From NCBI GenBank assembly GCA_029224185.1, contig CM055196.1, forward strand, positions 4,839,190 to 4,903,189: 64,000 nt of DNA, read 5' to 3'. The notes under the pieces were generated by a model. The model ran no database searches. It had not been told where the DNA came from and saw only the letters and a list, made by a program, of their open reading frames with translations. Source of the DNA: Karalla daura (lineage: Eukaryota > Chordata > Actinopteri > Chaetodontiformes > Leiognathidae). A program made the translations under genes and the position numbers. Below, in pieces: positions 11,467 through 22,500 of the stretch (position 1 is its first letter; each line of letters begins with the position of its first letter).

Positions 11467-11890
11467 ACTCCTCTGCCCGACAGCTCCATCTGATATCACG
11501 CGTACCTTCTTGCATCATCTGAATTGATGTTTGCTGGGCAAACACTGAGACTTGTGATGCCTCTGTTCATGTTCCCAAACATGTGGTCTAAGACCAAATT
11601 CTTGACCAAGTATGTCTGTGACCAGGATGGAACAAGACTGTGAAAGCGGATCAAAAAACAGAAACCTGTTCATAATATGACTCCATCTCTTCCTGCTCCA
11701 CTTCTCCTCCACCCTGCACTCCTTCCTCTGAGGATGTCATCACTCCCTTCTGTGACAGTGATACTCCCAGAGAAACATTATTAATGATGTTGCAGACACT
11801 TGATGAGACCTAGGGGCTGATGCAGGCCACTGCCCAGTCACGCTGATAGGTGTTATCCATGGGACAACGCCAAACAGTTTTAGTGACTAA

Positions 11891-13014
11891 GGGCCTGATT
11901 TACCAAACCTTTGCGTGTATAAAATCGTGTGCAAACTCGCTGTCACCCGCAAAAAATGTGCAAGCTGATTTACTAACGGTGCGCACGGTAGATTGCGTCT
12001 TCTAAGTGAGGAAAACAGCGCACGCTGCCCATTTACTACTTTGGCCTTAATGCATATGCAATATGGGGCGTTACAGCTCGTGCGTGCAAAATCCTGGGAG
12101 GAGAATATGCAGATTGGAAATATTAGCACACGCACAACGATTTATCAAACCCGGAAACGATTGCGGTGACTGTTTTTGCGGCTAAATTTAACACGTCTGA
12201 AAGTAAGGTGCATAACCTCCCAGTTTGACGCACAATGGTTGCAGAAAACGAATTTTGATTCTGAATTAATTTATGTGAGCTGTTTATGGTGCGTTTTATT
12301 TTCATTTAAAAAAAATCGAAAGGATACAGGGAAATAAGATGTTACGTATGGCGAACGTGATTAAACATATTTTTTAAGAATGACCTGTCAATATGACATC
12401 TCTGTGGCTCTGTTTTCTTGGTTGTTTTTTGCATCAAACACATAATTAACAGCACTATTACGGAGCGTGCGCACTGGTCCTGCTCTCTCCTGTCCTCCAC
12501 CACCCCCTCTCTCCTGCCTGCTCCAGTCCCTCCAGCCCCTCCAGCCCCTCCAGTCCCTCAGCTCTTAGGCTGATGGAAGAATCGGCCACTGCCTGCACCG
12601 CAATTTCCACTCCTCTACTCAATGACTATATGGCCATCGCTGGTCCAGACACGGCGCTGACGAGATGCCCGGTGTGCGGGTACCGGTGCCACCGGAGCGC
12701 ACGAGCCATACTGGCCGCTACTCGCCCCTCTTGCGCAATCGCCCGTGATCGAGAGCAGCACAGCAGCACTGTTTGCCTCAGCCACAAGGACTTCAAACTC
12801 CTGGGAATCATATTTATTCTTGCTCTTTCCTTTGCACTCGCTATGATGGAAAGGCTGACAGCGCGCAAACTCCTCATTTACATACTGCTGTTTGCACCTG
12901 CGGCAAATTCCCTTAGTAAATTACCCGCAAAACGCACGCAAATCAAGCACGCAAATTCTTACCAGGAGCACGCAATTTAGCGCCCCTTATTTGGGATTTT
13001 AGTAAATCAGGCCC
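11891..13014. mobile_element. Non-autonomous DNA transposon with terminal inverted repeats, about 1.12 kb
   Basis: The left end GGGCCTGATTTAC (11891-11903) is the exact reverse complement of the right end (13002-13014), and similarity extends to about 17 bases with one mismatch. Subterminal sequence on both sides is dense in GCAAA/TTTGC and GTGCG motifs (for example near 11911, 11988, 12862 and 12934), which fits a cut-and-paste element. No transposase motif is visible. A 135-codon frame at 12573-12980 contains one CPVCGYRCH zinc-ribbon-like patch but no recognised family. I could not find a clean target-site duplication (left flank ending GACTAA, right flank starting GAAGTG), so the superfamily (hAT or PIF/Harbinger are candidates) is left open. 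Confidence 0.7.
12521..12559. repeat. 9-bp minisatellite inside the transposon
   Basis: At least four head-to-tail copies of CTCCAGYCC lie in a pyrimidine-rich stretch within the inverted-repeat element. Confidence 0.8.
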
Positions 13015-14250
13015 GAAGTGTCTCAACCCTATACATGGCTCACTTATTCCCTCTGCTGGCGATTGAACCGTAGCAACACAAGCATATCAGGCGGTTCATT
13101 TCACTGTTGGGTGGACCACAGCTCTAGAGAGAGAAGAAGAGATGGCAGACTCAAGCCTCTGGACCAAACCTGTATTTTTTATTCTCCGCTGATAAGGGAC
13201 TGAGGTCCAAAATAGTCTCTTGTCCAGATCCATTCGACTAGTTAATTAACCAGTGGACTGCACTTACAGTTGTGCGTATCATAGTTTTTTTCTGTTGTGA
13301 CAGACTGCAAACCTGAATGGTTAATCCTCACTCTTCAGGTGTCAAGCATGAAATGAGAAAATGTACCTCACATCCTCAGATTTGAATGCTGCAATTACCT
13401 CTAGTTGGAGGTAAGCGTCAATTAAAACATTTAATTTTACTTTATTTTTGTTATATTGAAAAAAGAGATTAAATCCAAGAGAAATGCTTTCATTCACACT
13501 TTTCTGCATGTCCTGTCTTACCTCATGATAATCCTCTCCAGTACTGTGGTAGACTTGTGGTTTGTCATTATTTATATTCATACACACATGACAATCAGTG
13601 GACTAATATTCAGCAATGTTCCAATTAACACAAGAAACAAATCTGTTATTAAAAGTTAGCTTCTTAACATGAGGACGAAAATTGTTACTACTAAATACAC
13701 TAAATACAAGGTCATCCTCATCATCCGTCCCAAAGCCACCAGCACAGGAGACACACACAGTAACAGTGTCCTCTGTACTGATGAAGCTGGGACACTCCTG
13801 ATGGTCTGGATTACTGACTGAAGAGGATGGTGGCGTCCAGGAGCAGGGTCAGGGTTCATGCTGGCCTAAGTTCAGTGGTCTGGAGGAGCTGTGCTGTCTG
13901 GAAAAACACAAAAACACTTCATGATTCACTTCATTTCACTCCTGGTTAAACATAACCTGTGGTTCTTCATTAGTCACAGTGTATAAACATGACTATTGAT
14001 TGAATAATATTCATGAATGTTCTTCTAAATAAGTAATTATGAAGCACACATGTTATGTATAATCAGTCATCCCGCTGAATGAAAAGTCACCAGCTGGTCT
14101 TGTTCTCATTCATCTTTTCCTTTTGGTCCAGTTAAACACAACATGTGTTTCTTCATTAGCCACAGTGTATAAACATGACAGCAAGAGAACTCTAAATTCT
14201 CTTGGAATTACTGTTTACTTGATGTTTTTCTTTGTTGTCACAAGAGGTAA
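13015..14250. other. AT-rich spacer with one direct-repeat pair, no firm gene
   Basis: No gene can be supported here. A minus-strand stretch at 13859-13656 encodes a hydrophobic run (LYLVYLVVTIFVLML) after a TTTTCCAG acceptor-like site near 13900. It resembles a lone transmembrane exon but has no partner exons I could find. Confidence 0.4.
13945..14179 (+). repeat. Imperfect direct repeat, 49 bp x 2
   Basis: Copies at 13945-13993 and 14131-14179 differ at four of 49 positions and are offset by exactly 186 bp. The sequence between them shows no further obvious repeat unit. It may be a remnant of an old local duplication. Confidence 0.8.
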
Positions 14251-15690
14251 TTAGTGCTCCGAAAGGGAGCACTATTACTCTCCACCGTGTTTGTTCTTCT
14301 TCTTATTATTATAGTGAAATTTCGGTCGAGCATAGCTCGAAAACCGCTCGTTGCAGACACACAAATGATACATCAAAACGTGCGGCTCGGCCCCGGCAAG
14401 TGTGGAAATGTTTGACCCCGACAAAATTCAGTCAATTGGCTGCTGTCGCCAAACGATCCAGATTCTGGACAAGTTAAAAAGAAGAATTGTTTGGGACGCT
14501 CTCCCGCACGCGTTGGTATATAGCAGCCTAAAAATTGACAAAGATTGACGAAAAAATAACACTTTTTAGCCAAAAAGTGCTCAGAAAGAGCAAAAAATCC
14601 CATTAGAAATGAATGGGAAAAACCAGAAAATTCAAAAAATTGCCCTCAAACAAACATTCGCTGCCAAGCCATACGTTGTCGTAGAAACTTCGTTCGAACT
14701 TCAAAACGCAGGAAAACTTGTCGTCTCTGCCCGTACCCGACAGCGTGTTGATACCTTGTGTCGTTTTTCATCCAGGCCGTCTCAAAAACACGTGGGTTTG
14801 GCGTTTTTTGAAAAGTTACAGTGGGGAGAGACCAACTGTCAGAGTGCGGGATGACTGAAAAATCACCTCTCATTTTGCTCTTTTCACGCTGCTCCCGGCC
14901 AAACCGTAAGCAGTAGACAAATTCTTTTTTCCAGTTTTGTAGGAAAATTTGTGCTCTCTCGTGCGATGCTGGCCATAAACCCGAGCGCTTTGTAAAATTT
15001 AAACGGCGAGCCTCAGAGTCAGCCCGGCGCAGCCTCTTCTCTCCATAAGCCCCCATTCATTTTCCAACCACTGCGATCAAAGTTAAACTTTACACTTCTA
15101 CTCGTGACTGTGGCCTCAGTTTTCATAGTAGACACACCAAATCGCATCAGGGCGTTCCTCAGACTGTCCCCTGCGTGACGGTGTGTTCGTATTGCAGATA
15201 GGTGCAAGCGTTGTCTCTCTAGAGCCAAATGTTTAGCACTTGGGCAATTTCGCTTTTTCCCATAAGAATGAATGGGAAATACGCCATACTTTGAGGTAGA
15301 AACTTCATTTTAATTTAAAAAATTCAAGGAACTTGTGGTCTGTCTGTGTACCGAGTTTCATGTCGATAGCTTGTATCGTTTTTCACCAGCACCTTCTCAA
15401 AGCTCATTTGGTGAATTCCCTGCTACTCTCTCTCCCCTGCTGACAGTGTCCTGCTGGAGCAGGCTGACTGATGACCTCATACAGACACACAAACACTTCA
15501 GGCACACCAACTACTTTCCTATCATACAGCTGATAGGGTTAAACCAGGGGTCTCTCTGAGTAGCAGGGACAGCAAATTCACAGTGTTGGGCGGTCCAGCC
15601 ACAAGTATGGGGTTGGGCCAGCTCGTGACTCAATGGCGGGCACAGGTTTCGGAGCACTCTCGAAATTTCAGCACGCTGGAATTTTCTAGT
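14251..15690. mobile_element. Unclassified interspersed repeat with palindromic ends
   Basis: The left end contains a hairpin GTGCTCC-GAAAG-GGAGCAC (14254-14272). The right end repeats its arm inverted (TTTCGGAGCAC, 15647-15657). The right end is followed by a second hairpin, AAATTTCAGC-AC-GCTGGAATTT (15663-15684, one G-T pair), and then T-CTAG-T (15686-15689). A stem just before CTAG recalls the 3' end of Helitrons, although here the spacing between stem and CTAG is only one base instead of about ten. The interior has two diverged copies of one segment (near 14605-14800 and 15265-15400), both with GAATGGGAAA, GTAGAAACTTC and a TCGTTTTTCA block. No protein-coding domain is visible. It looks like a non-autonomous repeat of unknown class. 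Confidence 0.55.
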
Positions 15691-15699
15691 TTTAGCATT

Positions 15700-16142
15700 A
15701 AAATCTGAGGATGTAAAAGTGTGTGTGTGTGTGTGCATGTAATCTGAGGGAGTGAAGTTTTAAACAAAAACATAGAAATAACACATTTAAACAATAATAT
15801 ATTTAAACATAAATAGAAACTTCGTGGCCAGGCAGAAGCTTTATTAGACTAGTTGCCTCGCATTCCTCCCCTTTCTGGCCCGGACACTGGTACAGTAAGC
15901 ATACTCTCCTGGACACGACAAGGACGCTCTGAAAACTATCAACTGCAAGTAGCAACTGCGATCAACTGAAGAGAAGTAGACGATCTGAGCAGTAGCAGCT
16001 GATTGGACCCACTGCTCTGAGTGGACCTCCGGTCCTGGGACTGTTGGTCCACCGGAACCGAACTACGCCCGACTGCGGTCAAGGACTGTTCAACTCTTCA
16101 CCAACTTGTAAACAAGACCAAGAAGGAACAAGTACCCTGAAG
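15700..16142 (+). other. Upstream region and possible 5' UTR of the acidic-repeat gene
   Basis: An AT-rich part with a (TG)n run (15718-15735) is followed from about 15830 by GC-richer, stop-containing sequence up to the ATG at 16143. No TATA box stands out. The change in composition near 15830 suggests the promoter or leader begins around there; this is inference only. Confidence 0.35.
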
Positions 16143-17601
16143 ATGGCCATCAGGAGACCCAGCGCGGACTGCAGAGGTAAGACATTTATTATTATTAGTA
16201 GGAGTAGTGTTGATACTATCAACAGCATCGGCAAGTGTGAATGTCTGTGAAACGTTGCGAGTACAGAAATGGGAGTCACATTTTGCTTGAAAGCCGATGC
16301 TTATTTTTGTTTTTTGTTTTTGTTTTTTTACAAATTCGTGTCAAATGTGTGTTTTGCCGCGCTTCGCTTATCGCCGTGGAGACGACACAACAAACGGTCG
16401 TGACGTCATCACATGCAGGCGCTGGCGCAGACGCTGCGCTGCGTGTTGGTCTTGTTTGGCTTTAGCGGTCTGGCAGTGTTTCTGTCAATACGATGAAGGA
16501 TGCAACGTAATGTATGGATGTCTGAGTGTAGGACACGACGGAATGCGTCGGAGTGGGTAACAATCTGTGGATATTTTTTTCACTTTTCCAGTTCTCACTA
16601 TGCTTGTTTTTTTTCAAAGAGTCATGCGTAAATGTAGTGAGATTGTACTTTCTGTTGGCGGTCGAGACAGGTGATGAAAGAGATCATATCAGCAGTGTTA
16701 TGGTGTGTCATCACGATAGCAGATTGATAAACTGGTGTCCTGCTAATGACTAACTGATGAAGAGTAACGAGTTTGACCACCATTCAAGATATTCGTCCCC
16801 GAGTGTCCCATGAATGAGGCTACAATCATGTTATTTCAGAGATATATGCAGGGGCGATTTTAGCATCTGGTCTTTAGGGGTGCCAAGCCCCCAGAGCTCA
16901 GACACACATTTTTTTCTGACGCACATTGTTTCTGACAAAATGACGAGTCCGCATAATAAAATATTTTAAATATGCGCTGAGTCAGGGGGTGCGGGGCATT
17001 TCCACGGGGGTGCCTTGGCACCCCTAAAAAAACCCTAGATTCGTCCCTGGATATATGTATCATAGTTTTACATATGGTTGTGTATATTCCATAGTATGTG
17101 GGTAATGGATGTGTATATGTATATTATATGTGTCCAGCATCCCTTGGCTGAGGTGATCATGTTTAATTTGAAGCCATACACCAGTCCATACTGTCAAGAT
17201 ATTGCTTTTCATGGACAGTTTTATACATTTACGTTGTCAGGGAGTAGTTATTAAGTGTCACATGAATTAAGCTTACAATGAAATTATTGTAGAGATGCAT
17301 GTATGTATGGAAGTTGAATATATTGAATAATTATATTTGTACTGTACGTGGGTAGATTGTATTTTTCCTGACGTTTGAGCTTTGATTGTTGCAACACTTT
17401 TAGTGTAATGAGAGATGTTTAAAATTTGGTTGTATTCTTTTCCCCTCAGGCATGGACTACTTCGAGGAGGACCTCCCCCTGTCCATCCTTTCGGAGGACG
17501 AAGAGGACATCCCCCTGTCCATCCCCTCGGAGGACGAAGAGGACCTGCCTGTCTCCGTCTCGTCTGGAGATGAAGAGGACCTCCCTGTCTCCACCCCTTG
17601 A
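16143..17601 (+). CDS. Candidate small gene encoding an acidic 12-residue repeat protein
   Basis: Exon 1 is 16143-16176 and exon 2 is 17450-17601 (stop TGA 17599-17601). The donor is GAG|GTAAGA and the acceptor is TTTTCCCCTCAG. Together they give 61 residues. The ATG has a strong Kozak context (AAGATGGC). The N-terminus is MAIRRPSADCRGMDYFEED, followed by units of about 12 residues with core DEEDLPVS or DEEDIPLS. The repeat continues past the stop in another frame (RDEEDLPVSTPSGDEKD, to VFEEVG and a TGA near 17735). The stop is therefore best explained by a one-base deletion in the repeat unit at 17597-17603. Intron 1 contains the hAT-like MITE. I do not recognise the family. It may be a lineage-specific gene, the 5' end of a larger gene interrupted by the satellite, or a decayed copy. 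It has no predicted membrane segment and is strongly acidic. Confidence 0.5.
16849..17049. mobile_element. hAT-like MITE, 201 bp, with perfect 8-bp target duplication
   Basis: The left end CAGGGGCGATTTTAG and the right end (reverse complement CAGGGACGAATCTAG) match at 12 of 15 bases. Inner arms TTTAGGGGTGCCAAG near both ends extend the inverted repeat. The element is flanked by identical 8-bp copies of GATATATG at 16841-16848 and 17050-17057. An 8-bp duplication with CAGGG ends is the signature of hAT transposons. At 201 bp it has no coding capacity and must have been mobilised in trans. It sits in the intron of the acidic-repeat gene candidate. Confidence 0.9.
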
Positions 17602-17660
17602 GAGATGAAGAGGACCTGCCTGTCTCCACCCCGTCAGGAGATGAAAAGGACCCAACTCTT
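17462..17660 (+). repeat. 36-bp coding minisatellite (acidic 12-residue repeat)
   Basis: There are about five head-to-tail units of 36 bp, each reading S-x-D-E-E-D-x-P-x-S-x-x. The units diverge toward the end. The fourth unit is 35 bp, one base short, which shifts the frame and creates the TGA at 17599. The same DNA on the minus strand gives a tryptophan/glycine-rich open frame that is only a shadow. Confidence 0.8.
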
Positions 17661-17819
17661 CCTTCTCCAGGAAAAGGAAGAAGAAGAGGGAGACACTCCC
17701 AGGGCTTCATCCAGAAGGTTTTTGAGGAGGTGGGATGAGTGAGCTCTCAGGATGTGTGCAAAGCGGCTCTTGGAAAATTGTGGCGTAGAGGAGGAGAGGA
17801 CCAAGAGGCTGAAGATGGA
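17602..17819 (+). pseudogene. Out-of-frame continuation of the acidic-repeat gene up to the satellite edge
   Basis: One base out of phase with the upstream stop, the frame stays open for about 45 codons (acidic repeat, then PGKGRRRGRHSQGFIQKVFEEV) and stops near 17735. A different frame, with MCAKRLLENCGVEEERTKRL, is open from 17752 and runs straight into the first satellite monomer. The coding-like composition suggests this was once exon sequence that now carries frameshifts. No homologue is recognised. Confidence 0.4.
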
Positions 17820-19559
17820 CGGGATTGCTTTTTCCAGTGAGCGTGGGCCACCCCGGAGGCGGCTCACACCCCAAATGGTGGGTTTGGGCTCGCTCGCTCG
17901 GGGTCGGGATCTCGGCCGAAACGACAGGTCCGGGGTGGTCGTTTTTTTCACTTTCGGCGAGCTTTAATATCTCAGCTCCAGGATGAAATCCGGCATCGGG
18001 ATTGCTTTTTCCAGTGAGCGTGGGCCACCCCGGAGGCGGCTCACACCCCAAATGGTGGGTTTGGGCTCGCTCGCTCGGGGTCGGGATCTCGGCCGAAACG
18101 ACAGGTCCGGGGTGGTCGTTTTTTTCACTTTCGGCGAGCTTTAATATCTCAGCTCCAGGATGAAATCCGGCGTCGGGATTGCTTTTTCCAGTGAGCGTGG
18201 GCCACCCCGGAGGCGGCTCACACCCCAAACGGTGGGTTTGGGCTCGCTCGCTCGGGGTCGGGATCTCGGCCGAAACGACAGGTCCGGGGTGGTCGTTTTT
18301 TTCACTTTCGGCGAGCTTTAATATCTCAGCTCCAGGATGAAATCCGGCATCGGGATTGCTTTTTCCAGTGAGCGTGGGCCACCCCGGAGGCGGCTCACAC
18401 CCCAAGTGGTGGGTTTGGGCTCGCTCGCTCGGGGTCGGGATCTCGGCCGAAACGACAGGTCCGGGGGTGGTCGTTTTTTTCACTTTCGGCGAGCTTTAAT
18501 ATCTCAGCTCCAGGATGAAATCCGGCATCGGGATTGCTTTTTCCAGTGAGCGTGGGCCACCCCGGAGGCGGCTCACACCCCAAACGGTGGGTTTGGGCTC
18601 GCTCGCTCGGGGTCGGGATCTCGGCCGAAACGACAGGTCCGGGGTGGTCGTTTTTTTCACTTTCGGCGAGCTTTAATATCTCAGCTCCAGGATGAAATCC
18701 GGCATCGGGATTGCTTTTTCCAGTGAGCGTGGGCCACCCCGGAGGCGGCACACACCCCAAACGGTGGGTTTGGGCTCGCTCGCTCGGGGTCGGGATCTCG
18801 GCCGAAACGACAGGTCCGGGGTGGTCGTTTTTTTCACTTTCGGCGAGCTTTAATATCTCAGCTCCAGGATGAAATCCGGCATCGGGATTGCTTTTTCCAG
18901 TGAGCGTGGGCCACACCGGAGGCGGCTCACACCCCAAACGGTGGGTTTGGGCTCGCTCGCTCGGGGTCGGGATCTCGGCCGAAACGACAGGTCCGGGGTG
19001 GTCGTTTTTTTCACTTTCGGCGAGCTTTAATATCTCAGCTCCAGGATGAAATCCGGCATCGGGATTGCTTTTTCCAGTGAGCGTGGGCCACCCCGGAGGC
19101 GGCTCACACCCCAAACGGTGGGTTTGGGCTCGCTCGCTCGGGGTCGGGATCTCGGCCGAAACGACAGGTCCGGGTTGGTCGTTTTTTTCACTTTCGGCGA
19201 GCTTTAATATCTCAGCTCCAGGATGAAATCCGGCATCGGGATTGCTTTTTCCAGTGAGCGTGGGCCACCCCGGAGGCGGCACACACCCCAAACAGTGGGT
19301 TTGGGCTCGCTCGCTCGGGGTCGGGATCTCGGCCGAAACGACAGGTCCGGGGTGGTCGTTTTTTTCACTTTCGGCGAGCTTTAATATCTCAGCTCCAGGA
19401 TGAAATCCGGCATCGGGATTGCTTTTTCCAGTGAGCGTGGGCCACCCCGGAGGCGGCTCACACCCCAAAACGTGGGTTTGGGCTCGCTCGCTCGGGGTCG
19501 GGATCTCGGCCGAAACGACAGGTCCGGGGTGGTCGTTTTTTTTTACTTTCGGCGAGCTT

Positions 19560-22500
19560 TAATATCTCAGCTCCAGGATGAAATCCGGCATGGGGATTGC
19601 TTTTTCCAGTGAGCGTGGGCCACCCCGGAGGCGGCTCACACCCCAAAGGTGGGTTTGGGCTCGCTCGCTCGGGGTCGGGATCTCGGCCGAAACGACAGGT
19701 CCGGGGTGGTCGTTTTTTTCACTTTCGGCGAGCTTTAATATCTCAGCTCCAGGATGAAATCCGGCATGGGGATTGCTTTTTCCAGTGAGCGTGGGCCACC
19801 CCGGAGGCGGCTCACACCCCAAAACGTGGGTTTGGGCTCGCTCGCTCGGGGTCGGGATCTCGGCCGAAACGACAGGTCCGGGGTGGTCGTTTTTTTCACT
19901 TTCGGCGAGCTTTAATATCTCAGCTCCAGGATGAAATCCGGCATCGGGATTGCTTTTTCCAGTGAGCGTGGGCCACCCCGGAGGCGGCTCACACCCCAAA
20001 ACGTGGGTTTGCGCTCGCTCGCTCGGGGTCGGGATCTCGGCCGAAACGACAGGTCCGGGGTGGTCGTTTTTTTTTACTTTCGGCGAGCTTTAATATCTCA
20101 GCTCCAGGATGAAATCCGGCATGGGGATTGCTTTTTCCAGTGAGCGTGGGCCACCCCGGAGGCGGCTCACACCCCAAAGGTGGGTTTGGGTTCGCTCGCT
20201 CGGGGTCGGGATCTCGGCCGAAACGACAGGTCCGGGGTGGTCGTTTTTTTCACTTTCGGCGAGCTTTAATATCTCAGCTCCAGGATGAAATCCGGCATCG
20301 GGATTGCTTTTTCCAGTGAGCGTGGGCCACCCCGGAGGCGGCTCACACCCCAAAACGTGGGTTTGGGCTCGCTCGCTCGGGGTCGGGATCTCGGCCGAAA
20401 CGACAGGTCCGGGGTGGTCGTTTTTTTCACTTTCGGCGAGCTTTAATATCTCAGCTCCAGGATGAAATCCGGCATCGGGATTGCTTTTTCCAGTGAGCGT
20501 GGGCCACCCCGGAGGCGGCTCACACCCCAAAACGTGGGTTTGGGCTCGCTCGCTCGGGGTCGGGATCTCGGCCGAAACGACAGGTCCGGGGTGGTCGTTT
20601 TTTTCACTTTCGGCGAGCTTTAATATCTCAGCTCCAGGATGAAATCCGGCGTCGGGATTGCTTTTTCCAGTGAACGTGGGCCACCCCGGAGGCGGCTCAC
20701 ACCCCAAACGGTGGGTTTGGGCTCGCTCGCTCGGGGTCGGGATCTCGGCCGAAACGACAGGTCCGGGGTGGTCGTTTTTTTCACTTTCGGCGAGCTTTAA
20801 TATCTCAGCTCCAGGATGAAATCCGGCATGGGGATTGCTTTTTCCAGTGAGCGTGGGCCACCCCGGAGGCGGCTCACACCCCAAACGGTGGGTTTGGGCT
20901 CGCTCGCTCGGGGTCGGGATCTCGGCCGAAACGACAGGTCCGGGGTGGTCGTTTTTTTCACTTTCGGCGAGCTTTAATATCTCAGCTCCAGGATGAAATC
21001 CGGCATCGGGATTGCTTTTTCCAGTGAGCGTGGGCCACCCCGGAGGCGGCTCACACCCCAAACGGTGGGTTTGGGCTCGCTCGCTCGGGGTCGGGATCTC
21101 GGCCGAAACGACAGGTCCGGGTTGGTCGTTTTTTTCACTTTCGGCGAGCTTTAATATCTCAGCTCCAGGATGAAATCCGGCATCGGGATTGCTTTTTCCA
21201 GTGAGCGTGGGCCACCCCGGAGGCGGCACACACCCCAAACAGTGGGTTTGGGCTCGCTCGCTCGGGGTCGGGATCTCGGCCGAAACGACAGGTCCGGGGT
21301 GGTCGTTTTTTTCACTTTCGGCGAGCTTTAATATCTCAGCTCCAGGATGAAATCCGGCATCGGGATTGCTTTTTCCAGTGAGCGTGGGCCACCCCGGAGG
21401 CGGCTCACACCCCAAAGGTGGGTTTGGGCTCGCTCGCTCGGGGTCGGGATCTCGGCCGAAACGACAGGTCCGGGGTGGTCGTTTTTTTCACTTTCGGCGA
21501 GCTTTAATATCTCAGCTCCAGGATGAAATCCGGCATGGGGATTGCTTTTTCCAGTGAGCGTGGGCCACCCCGGAGGCGGCTCACACCCCAAAACGTGGGT
21601 TTGGGCTCGCTCGCTCGGGGTCGGGATCTCGGCCGAAACGACAGGTCCGGGGTGGTCGTTTTTTTCACTTTCGGCGAGCTTTAATATCTCAGCTCCAGGA
21701 TGAAATCCGGCATCGGGATTGCTTTTTCCAGTGAGCGTGGGCCACCCCGGAGGCGGCTCACACCCCAAAACGTGGGTTTGCGCTCGCTCGCTCGGGGTCG
21801 GGATCTCGGCCGAAACGACAGGTCCGGGGTGGTCGTTTTTTTTTACTTTCGGCGAGCTTTAATATCTCAGCTCCAGGATGAAATCCGGCATGGGGATTGC
21901 TTTTTCCAGTGAGCGTGGGCCACCCCGGAGGCGGCTCACACCCCAAAGGTGGGTTTGGGTTCGCTCGCTCGGGGTCGGGATCTCGGCCGAAACGACAGGT
22001 CCGGGGTGGTCGTTTTTTTCACTTTCGGCGAGCTTTAATATCTCAGCTCCAGGATGAAATCCGGCATCGGGATTGCTTTTTCCAGTGAGCGTGGGCCACC
22101 CCGGAGGCGGCTCACACCCCAAAACGTGGGTTTGGGCTCGCTCGCTCGGGGTCGGGATCTCGGCCGAAACGACAGGTCCGGGGTGGTCGTTTTTTTCACT
22201 TTCGGCGAGCTTTAATATCTCAGCTCCAGGATGAAATCCGGCATCGGGATTGCTTTTTCCAGTGAGCGTGGGCCACCCCGGAGGCGGCTCACACCCCAAA
22301 ACGTGGGTTTGGGCTCGCTCGCTCGGGGTCGGGATCTCGGCCGAAACGACAGGTCCGGGGTGGTCGTTTTTTTCACTTTCGGCGAGCTTTAATATCTCAG
22401 CTCCAGGATGAAATCCGGCGTCGGGATTGCTTTTTCCAGTGAACGTGGGCCACCCCGGAGGCGGCTCACACCCCAAACGGTGGGTTTGGGCTCGCTCGCT

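Larger units (their letters stand above)
10858..11890. other. pllp upstream region with microsatellites, no gene
   Basis: This DNA lies upstream of the pllp start and probably contains its promoter. A TATA-like GCTATATAG (minus strand) ends only about six bases before the ATG, too close to serve a transcript that includes the start codon. Otherwise only dinucleotide runs and short open frames inside them are visible. Confidence 0.5.

Noticed and set aside
12573..12980. 135-codon frame inside the inverted-repeat element as a transposase
   Set aside because: There are no catalytic motifs or recognised family, and the CPVCGYRCH patch alone is too little. The element is too short to be autonomous.
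14251..15690. Confident Helitron call
   Set aside because: The CTAG end and hairpin are suggestive, but the stem is only one base from CTAG and no matching 5' TC end next to an A was identified.
17752..18549. Plus-strand frames of 60-70 codons repeating MKSGIGIAFSSERGPPRRRL
   Set aside because: The same short frame recurs in each monomer wherever the variant bases allow. It is satellite sequence read in another frame, with no independent evidence.
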